64,000 nt of DNA, from contig NC_087069.1 in the NCBI RefSeq assembly GCF_963678635.1, positions 37,938,071 through 38,002,070 of the forward strand. Direction: 5' to 3'. Positions 56,601 through 64,000 of this stretch are shown here, piece by piece. The DNA is from Symsagittifera roscoffensis (Eukaryota > Xenacoelomorpha > Acoela > Convolutidae). The first letter of the stretch is position 1. Each line of letters opens with the position of its first letter. A program made the translations under genes and the position numbers. The notes beneath the pieces are model-generated. The model had not been told where the DNA came from and did no database searches. It saw only the letters and a program-made list of their open reading frames with translations.

Positions 56601-57303
56601 CCCACATTGGCTGAGTTTTTCCATTTTCAATGTCGCTCGAGTCAAAGAGCGGTCACTCCGTTTGGATTTATAACCTGTTGATTTTATCCCTGCCATGAGA
56701 ATGGGTGGCACTATCTCTACACCCGTCAACGTTCTGTCTGTGCCAGACAATCGATCATCACCTTGTCCAAATCTATAGCTTCGTCGACTCGTTTTCTTTT
56801 CGCTGAGTTGACAGCTTTTATCGAGATTTCAGAATCCACTTTAGTCTTTCCCGCTCTCCTAGGTATCACTTTGCTGCCTAGTTTCATCTTCATTTCATTA
56901 ATCTTATCTATCACTAATTTTAATCGCATCGCTCCTTTCCTGGTTCTCGACAGATATACCACTTCTCCTTTATATTCTTGCGGTGTCATCCTGATAGGAG
57001 AGTTTGCTTCACTTTCGTCAGTGGCTGAGTCGATCAACAACTAACTCAATCTCCCTTCACACTCATCGATTTGTCAAGGACTTCCCGCATTAGTGGTCGG
57101 TTGAGACCTACTTTCAAAACGGACTGGGTTCCGTAGCTCTGAACTACTGTCCAGACTTCTTCCATAAAAGCTACTCTGTCCAATCTACATCCCGTCCTAT
57201 TTTCTTGGTCTCGGTGATGTACCTCCCACTCTTCTTTGGGTAATGTTCCCAAGAAGGGTACTCTGGCAGCGCCTTCTATCCTTCTTCTCCTTGGTGATTC
57301 CAT
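53640..57303 (-). pseudogene. ORF B: long unrecognised gene, about 1200 codons, broken
   Basis: Probable ATG at 57303-57301, directly after the ORF A stop (TAA, 57318-57316). Pieces: 57046-57303 (Arg-rich start), 56726-57040 (Lys/Arg-rich), 55641-56750 (369 codons, helical, with a SYSYVSG segment near its end), 55188-55634 and 53688-55187 (499 codons, Trp/Arg-rich end and a Glu/Ser-rich tail). The last three are in one frame, separated only by single stops (TAA at 55643-55641, TGA at 55190-55188, then a stop at about 53685). Frameshifts lie near 57043 and 56740. Several of these pieces have no ATG at their edge, so they are parts of one protein. I recognise no family; the helix-rich 56750-55641 part faintly recalls viral nucleoproteins but this is not evidence. 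Confidence 0.6.
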
Positions 57304-57335
57304 AAGAAGTCTTTGTTATCTGTCTTCGGAATTGC

Positions 57336-57354
57336 CCGGAGAGCTGCTCTCCGG
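57336..57354. repeat. 19-bp perfect inverted repeat at the end of ORF A
   Basis: CCGGAGAGC-T-GCTCTCCGG, 9-bp arms around a single base, about 20 bp inside the ORF A stop. It may be chance within coding sequence or an RNA hairpin between the two genes. Confidence 0.55.
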
Positions 57355-59937
57355 CAAATCTCGGTTCATTTCCACAAAAGCCGACTGAGGTTCCGTTGTC
57401 GAAGTACCTTCGTTTGCTGGTTCAGTCGTTCCCAACGCGTCTGTGTTGTTTTCAAAGTCACTGAGGAAATTGAAATTCAGGCTGGATATTCCTCCTGTCG
57501 ATGCTTTATCGTCCTCCTTCTCTGCTTGATCGGGATCCTCTTGCATAGGTTCTTCCGATCGACAGCTTCATCCCTGCCCTTCTTCTCCTTCTGATGTATC
57601 TTTCGAATCTGAGGGTCCTTGCTTTTCAATCTTGGCTCCTTCCGGAAATTTCGGTATGATTAGCCTGCCGGCTGATTTATCTTCCTCTTCTCTATGGACC
57701 ACTTTGATACCCTTATAGCTGAAGGGTGCCAGAAGGTTCTCGTCTGCAGCGTTCCTCCCACTGTTAACTCCGGTTTCACACTAGTCAAAATCATGGAGGC
57801 CTCAGGTAATTCGGCTCTGCCTCTCATGCTTATAGGCGCTAGGTTTAATTTCGTCCATTCCCTGTCAAATCCTCCAGGCTTAGGAGTCGCGGCATTGCTT
57901 ATTCGCCTTCTAAACGCTTGATCCGTGTAGACAAATCGTGTATGCTGTAACACTGTGGCATTTCTACCCACAAAACATGGATCCATCGTTTCCACGAATT
58001 TCGCTACCCTCCTTTCATTGGCCTCAAACGCTCTCAATCTAGGAGTTTGTACTACGGAGACTGCTCCGAGCAACATCCTTCTTATCAGAGGAAATCAGGG
58101 ATTTCCTCTGGCAGCTTCTCGTAATAACCCCAGTCTTTCGTCTCTTCTCTCACCTTGTGGTATGCTGTAGTGAGACGAGGAGTTCTTGTTATCTCACCAT
58201 TTGTCTTATCATAGGGCCTTAGATTCCAGAGCTTCGGAAATACTTCAATGCGCCCTCTCTCCACTTCTCCCATACAATCACGAAAGTGATCGTCGAAGTT
58301 GACGACCGTCATTTCTGGCTCTGCTATCTTTCCAAACAACAGATCTTCGCTCATGAGCTCTCGCAATACATGCTGCTCACACCAGTTCAGCACACTCCCG
58401 TCCACTGCTGATATGAGGTTCAGGTGCAGCACCGACCTCCTGTATGCTTCCACCCTAACATCAGGGAACGCAAATGTGACTGCTGGTCCATAGATTACCG
58501 TCACAAACTCCGTGGCTCCTCTGATCAACGCTAAGGGATCGGTCCTCATAGCCAAGCTTATATCAGTTAGCAGGGGCATGCCCCCGACATAACGTCTCAC
58601 GTCTTCCTCCCTCTCAATCGTCTCATCCTCTCCGGTTCCAAAGCGATTCTGTTGCAGGAGGTACTGGATAAGAGTATGTCTCAAATCTCTTATCTGATTC
58701 CAAGAATCCGTGGCTTTCTTCACGTCGAACTTCCTCACATTCTCTCTCATCTGCTCTGGGTAGCGTGTCAAGTTCATTAGTCCTCCCAAGTTTCCATGCG
58801 TTATCGCAATCAATGTCAGAAGTCCATCTAACCGCAAGTTCTGAATACCCTCGGTGAGCAGCACAACCGGTCCTTTTACGAATTTTTCTGATCCAAACGT
58901 CACGAATAAGGCTAGTATTTCGACTATTGTACTTCCACTACTGCTTGGAGGAATTCTTTTATCAAATATTCTTCCAGCATGCTATCAGTCCGTTCAAAGC
59001 CTTCTTCTCCCTTCACCTCCTGAGTCCAGAAAGTTTCCAGGGTAACTTGGCACACTCTGTTTACAAACTCGGTTGCCTTCTCCTCGCCATTTTCGGCCAG
59101 GTTCACCTCCTTCACAAGGTAGGCATGGATCTTCCTGATCATCATGGGGCCTTGCTCAAAAGCATTCGCACCCAATGCCGCTACTCGAGGAGTTAGGTGT
59201 AGCCACTGGTTAGCTTCTGGCTTGGTTCTCAAAACCATCGCTTCCAAGTGAGCTCTGGTATCCTTGGAGTTCTTTCTTCTCTCTTCTTCCTCCTTTATGT
59301 CCTTTCCTCGGAACCATAGGTCATGCGACATCGCCACACTTACTCGATGGTCGTCATCTATTCCTGGCTTCAACTTGAGCTGTCGACTGAAGTTGGACAG
59401 TTCCAACCCCAGCACCTCGTCCAACACTAGCATGTGTAGTGAGTGGTCCTTGAATCCTCTCATCGCATTCAAGATATCCGACCACACCGCAGGTAGTTCA
59501 GCCCTGAGTGGTCTGAGATTCTCCCTTTCTATCTCGCGATTTGGGGCCGATATGATCACATCATATATCCCTTCTGAGAGGAAAGCCACAATCGCATTTA
59601 CGAGTTTGGTCCATCCGGGAGATGTGCATACCCCGGAGACAGCGCGAACATGGCTCTCGGTGTTATCTTGGTGAAAGAACCTTCTTTCAGGGTATCTACT
59701 ACTTCACCCATCGACTCGAGGATATATTTTATCGCTGGCCATACAGCGGCTTCGGCTGTCGTAGGCTCTCTGAGTCTGCTCAGGAAACCTCTGCTGTGTA
59801 GATGGTCATTGATGCCAGCGAACACAATCGTGATTGGGTTCATATCCGTCTGCCTTTGCACTCCGATCGCCATCGACACGGATTGTGTTAGATCCAGGTC
59901 GACCGCTGCCAACATTATTACGTGTGGCCAAAACAAT

Positions 59938-62900
59938 GACTTGGAGGTATATACAAAGTCTGAGTTCGCAACTATCATGATTTTGGCTTTCTTCATTTCT
60001 GCCTTGTCGTATGCAGCAAAGATGGTTTCGTCTTTCTTTATCGCCTGCAACCCATCGTATCTCTGAACATCACCTTCCTGATTCACTTGTTTCGGGTATG
60101 CTCTTTCTTTCACATGGCACGGAGGTGCTTTCACCTGCCTGAACATCTTCACATAATGTCCAATCGGCGCCCTCGTTATCAGGAATCTTCCAGGTCTCTC
60201 TTCTCGATTTCCTTCATCGTGATTCAGTTTCACGTCTTGTAACGGCCTTGCATTCACTGGACCCATTGTATTGTTCGAGGGCAGTCCCTCTAGTCGGCAA
60301 ACCTCAAGGCAGTTGTAGAGCTGAAGTTTATGCCAGCAGCCATCAACCTGTCCACTCCTGTTATCGAGTACAATCCGCTGACAGATAACCTCGCTCCGTT
60401 CAGCATCCTCATGGCATCTGCTGCAAAATTCACCGTCTGAAGGTTCAGTTTCATCAGATCATTTTTATATTTGTGCCAGGGAGAAGGTATGGGTCTCGAC
60501 CACATTAGAGAGCTCATGTTTGGACGTCGCTCCTCTCGACTGGTGCTCGTCGTCTCTGATCTCGTGTCCGATCTAGAGGTGCTGGACGTTTCCGCCGTCG
60601 AGTTGACAGGCCCTAGCCTTCGTCTAGGATTGATCGTTCTTCTCAAAGGCGCTTCCCCCAATCGATCTTGAACGTCCGTTCTTTGCCAGGGTTCGCTGGA
60701 GGTTTGCGGCTTATAGATGGTCACGGCTGGGACTGCTACCAAGCGTGTTTCCAGGTTAGGAGGCACAAATGTCGAAATTGCTGGTTTGTTCGGTGTCTAT
60801 TCCTTCTTCAGCACTCCCGTGTCAAAGAGTTCTACTTCCATTTCATCTAGTCGCTCTTGGAAGACTCTATTCAACCAAGCTTGTCCCTCGATGCTGTCAA
60901 AGTGGATGCCGTCAGTAGTCATTCTCGCCTGATCCATAGCTCTCAGCTCATGCTCAATATCCATAAGGATCATCCTTCCGGCATTCCGACTCGCGAGATT
61001 CCTCAGGATGTTGTTCCACCTGATTACTCCTTCATTACGTCTCCTCCCTGCCGCCGTCAACATCCTTGTACTCATTGGTGCAGTGCAGAATGTCAGTACC
61101 GCGCAGTTTCACTTCTGCCAGAGAGTAGTAAATAGGCACACCATCATCGATTCCCATAGTGCCTCTTCCTCATCTGAGCTTCTCGAGATGTTGTTCGTCT
61201 CTACTGGGATCATCACGTGAGAGATTCTCCCTGGGTTCATCAGCTCCACCATCCAAAATACTTGGGCTATCGTTGCGCCTCCAAACGCCATCACCGTGGT
61301 TATCCAGGAAGTCCTCAAATTTTGGAGCACTCTGACCAAGCTGTCTCCCAGTATCAGATGTGATGTCCCCAGTGGTGGTTGCTGCAGGTTTACTGCTGGG
61401 TTCCAGGTTGCTCGATTGAAGCAGGCTCTCGAATCCTTATCTGGAACTCCTGTGAAGTTATACTTCAACTGATTGTTCTTCTGTACATCAATCACTCGGT
61501 ACACTTTCTTCGCCGGCATCCCTCGGATTTTCCTGTCTGGGATCTTCGAGCTCCTCGTTTGTAATGTTGCATCGCTAACTCCCTATTTGGTCATCTCATC
61601 TTGGGAGAGTTGCACTCTGCCCGTATCGTCGATTATTCCATAGGGTGCAGTCACCCCGGAAACTGGCGCATTCCTGTTGGCCACAAGTCTTCCAGCTGTC
61701 TCTATCAGCTTCCTCATCGTCTGTTCCACGACTGACAAAGACTTGGAGGGATATACAAAGTCTGAGTTCGCATCTATCATGATTTTCGCTTCCTCATTTC
61801 TGGCTTGTCGTATGCAGCAAAGATGGTTTCGTCTTTCTTTATCGCCTGCAACCCACCGTATCTCTGAACATCACCTTCCTGATTCACTTGTTTCGGGTAT
61901 GCTCTTTCTTTCACATGGCCTGGGGGTGCTTTCACCTGCCTGAACATCTTCACATGTTGTCCAATCGGCGCCCTCGTTATCATGAACCTTCCAGGTCTCT
62001 CTTCTCGATTTCCTGCATCGTGATTCAGTTTCACGTCTTGTAACGGTCTTGCATTCACTGGACCCATTGTATTGTTCGAGGGCAGTCCCTATAGGTCGGC
62101 AAACCTCAAGGCAGTTGTAGAGCTGAAGTTTATGCCAGCAGCCATCAACCAGTCCACTCCTGTTATCGAGTACAATCCGCTGACAGATAACCTCGCTCCG
62201 TTCAGCATCCTCATGGCATCTGCTGCAAAACTCACCGTCTGAAGGTTCAGTTTCATCAGATCATTTTTATATTTGTGCCAGGGAGAAGGTATGGGTCTCG
62301 ACCACATTAGAGAGCTCCTGTTTGGACGTCGCTCCTCTCGACTGGTGCTCGTCGTCTCTGATCTCGTGTCCGATCTAGAGGTGCTGGACGTTTCCGCCGT
62401 CGAGTTGACATGCCCTAGCCTTCGTCTAGGATTGGTCGTTCTTCTCAAAGGCGCTTCCCCCAATCGATCTTGAACGTCCGTTCTTTGCCCGGGTTCGCTG
62501 GAGCTTTGCGGCTTATAGATGGTCACGGCTGGGACCACTCCCAAGCGTGTTTCCAGGTTAGGAGGCACAAATGTTGAAATTGCTGGTTTGTTCGGTGTCG
62601 ATTCCTTCTTAAGCACTCCCGTGTCAAAGAGTTCTACTTCCATTTCATCTAGTAGCTCTTGGAAGACTCTATTCAACCAAGCTTGTCCCTCGATGCTGTC
62701 AAAGTGGATGCCGTCAGTAGTCATTCTCGTCTAATTCATAGCTCGCAGCTCATGCTCAATATCCATAAGGATCATCCTTCCGGCATTCCGACTCGCCAGA
62801 TTCCTCAGGATGTTGTTCCACTTAATTACTCCTTCATTATGTCTCCTCCCTGCCGCCGTCAACATCCTTGTACTCATTGGTGCAGTGCAGAATGTCAGTA

Positions 62901-63535
62901 CCGCGCAGTTTCACTTCTGCCAGAGAGTAGTAAATAGGCACACCATCATCGATTCCCATAGTGCCTCTTCCTCATCTGAGCTTCTCGAGATGTTGTTCGT
63001 CCCTACTGGGATCATCACGTGAGGGATTCTCCCTGGGTTCATCAGCTCCAACATCCAAAATACTTGGGCTATCGTTGCGCCTCCAAACGCCATCACCGTG
63101 GTGATCCAGGAAGTCCTCAAATTTTGGAGCACTCTGACCAAGCTGTCTCCCAGTATCAGATGTGATGTCCCCAGTGGTGGTTTTTGCAGGTTTACTGCTG
63201 GGTTCCAGGTCGCTCGATTGAAGCAGGCTCTCGAATCCTTATCTGGAACTCCTGTGAAGTTATACTTCAACTGATTGTTCTTCTGTACATCAATCACTCG
63301 GAGCACTTTCTCCGCCGGCATCCCTCGGGTTTTCCTGTCTGGGATCTTCGAGGAGCTCCTCGTTTGTAATGTTGCATCGCTAACTCCCTCTTTGGTCATC
63401 GCATCTTGGGAGAGTTGCACTCTGCCCGTGTCGTCGATTGTTCCATAAGGTGCAGTCACCCCGGAACCAGGCGCATTCCTGTTGGCCACAAGTCTTCCAG
63501 CTGTCTCTATCAGCTTCCTCATCGTCTGTTCCACG
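59938..63535 (-). repeat. 1.8-kb tandem duplication inside ORF A
   Basis: Units are about 59938-61739 and 61740-63535, with corresponding bases 1802 to 1805 apart. In stretches I compared, they differ at about 1 in 40-60 bases. The junction at about 61735-61740 joins ...TTCCACGACTG to ACAAAGACTTGG. Each unit has the SGNH domain, the linker and the start of the next region, so the gene would read those parts twice. In the lower unit the block III Gly is Glu (ETNN) and a TAG follows VLKKE. Confidence 0.9.
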
Positions 63536-64000
63536 ACTGGGTCACCTGAGGTATCACTCGGGTCCGGGATTGTCACTCTACCAGTTGCAGCTGGGAGTCG
63601 CGTTTCTGTAGTCCGACTCATTTCTCGAGGCGTCGAGAGTTCCATCGGGGACTGCCCACGAGGAATATCCTTTGTAGGTATCACTTTTTCTACGGCTGCC
63701 GTTAACGACAGACGCTCCAATCGCAGCTTGTATTCTCGCCTCAAGCGCTCTTCACCCTGCTTTTTGTTGCAGTCTTCAAACAATCTCTTCCACATGTCTC
63801 TGTCTTCCTCCGTAGTGAGCATGGTCTTACTCATTTCATCCAACTCCTTTCTTGTACTTTCCAGATCATCTTTCATGCCATCTAGATCTTGCATGATTTG
63901 GTTCGTTTGAACCCCCTGTTCTACTCTCACCCTCTTTGTTGGCACAGCTATTCTCAGTGGTGAACTAGACGAGGCAGCCTCGCTGTTCATCTCTTGATGC

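Larger units (their letters stand above)
57316..63990 (-). pseudogene. ORF A: long gene with coiled coil and SGNH/GDSL-hydrolase-like domain, broken
   Basis: ATG at 63990-63988, but the frame is open to the window end, so the true start may be further on. Residues about 28-100 form a coiled coil. An SGNH-like domain follows: GDS at 281-283 (block I Ser), GGA at 303-305 (block II), GTNN at 330-333 (block III), and TDGIHFD at about 62715 (block V D-x-x-H, 143 residues after the Ser). SGNH proteins are esterases/lipases acting by a Ser-His(-Asp) site. After a Ser/Arg-rich linker come about 1300 codons of unrecognised, helix-rich sequence (59598-60266, 58924-59589, 58085-58903, 57660-58076, 57316-57546), separated by frameshifts near 59600, 58920, 58085 and 57665. 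A 1.8-kb part is duplicated. A TGA interrupts the SGNH domain. Dead as read, but clearly once one protein of about 1700-1800 residues without the duplication. Confidence 0.65.
51753..64000 (-). mobile_element. Unidentified element with an SGNH-hydrolase-like protein (ORF A) and a second long gene (ORF B)
   Basis: Starts with the LTR-like TGTAACATTCG inside the leader of element 2 and runs past the window end. GC content is visibly higher than in the rest of the window. It holds two consecutive long minus-strand genes, both broken: ORF A (57316-63990) and ORF B (53640-57303). No reverse transcriptase, integrase, transposase, helicase or capsid motif was recognised. The insertion site inside a retroelement, the duplicated ends and the decay all suggest a mobile or viral origin. 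The class is unknown. Confidence 0.5.

Noticed and set aside
55188-57040. Separate genes starting at 57040, 56750, 55634 and 55187
   Set aside because: The codons there are TTG or GTG, not ATG, and the frames join up across single stops or small shifts, so they are parts of one broken gene.
61109-62913. In-frame TGA as a selenocysteine codon
   Set aside because: The surrounding gene has other stops and frameshifts, no catalytic Cys position is at stake, and no SECIS-like structure was recognised.
57000-64000. Plus-strand frames of 60-142 codons over the ORF A/ORF B region
   Set aside because: They mirror the coding minus strand, are Ser/Leu-rich as expected for antisense, and show no domain.
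51753-64000. Possibility that ORF A/ORF B is a LINE, a Polinton/Maverick or an integrated RNA virus
   Set aside because: I looked for YxDD, endonuclease, D-D-E integrase, GDD/GDN polymerase and ATPase P-loop motifs in the fragments and saw none. The faint nucleoprotein-like look of one ORF B piece is not enough for a claim.
1-64000. Naming the species or clade (for example nematode or tunicate)
   Set aside because: Gypsy/Env elements, MULEs and FN3 exons occur across animals; nothing in the window is diagnostic and no search could be run.

Overview
The window looks like invertebrate animal chromosomal DNA that is almost entirely transposable elements. The animal origin is inferred from two fibronectin type III exons with GT-AG splice sites and phase-1 ends, and from Ty3/gypsy, hAT-like, Tc1/mariner-like and MULE-like elements. 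Base composition is AT-rich up to about 51.75 kb and clearly richer in GC after that. I cannot name the species. No rRNA, tRNA, CRISPR or bacterial genes were seen.

Layout. (1) 1-12921, minus strand: a well-preserved Ty3/gypsy-type LTR retrotransposon (element 1) cut by the window start. From its 5' LTR (12510-12921) it runs through primer site, leader, ORF1 (155 aa), ORF2 (537 aa), a 2203-aa Gag-Pol, two tiny membrane ORFs, a Pro/Ser/Thr/Gln-rich ORF without an ATG, and the start of an Env gene. (2) 12970-13184 and 23058-23170: two parts of one hAT-like MITE, split by a decayed gypsy element (element 3, 13185-23057) that has LTRs, a primer site, a polypurine tract and a 5-bp target duplication. 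(3) 23342-31379, minus strand: two FN3 exons of a host gene, separated by 7.4 kb of intron holding a foldback element, a Tc1/mariner-like MITE, an intact hAT-like MITE and a MULE transposase remnant. (4) 31429-51752, minus strand: element 2, a degenerate relative of element 1 whose 3' LTR ends 49 bp from an FN3 splice acceptor. Its pre-env/env module is tandemly duplicated (35585-41866), and its LTR-proximal part holds other retroelement-like pieces. (5) 51753-64000, minus strand: a GC-richer insertion into the leader of element 2. It carries two long, broken genes. The upstream one (ORF A) begins with a coiled coil and a domain with the SGNH/GDSL-hydrolase blocks. The downstream one (ORF B) is unrecognised. 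No polymerase, integrase or transposase was seen. A 1.8-kb tandem duplication lies inside ORF A.

How the parts work together. In elements 1 and 2 the ORFs are tightly packed and several overlap (twice by the 4-nt ATGA arrangement), which suggests coupled translation from one genomic RNA, with Env probably made from a spliced RNA. Gag-Pol would supply capsid, protease, reverse transcriptase/RNase H and integrase; Env would allow virus-like egress or entry. ORF1 and ORF2, ahead of gag, have no function I can assign. The ORF A/ORF B element is the best candidate for something undescribed. Everything except element 1, the FN3 exons and the MITEs is visibly decayed. The FN3 exons are the only clear host coding sequence.
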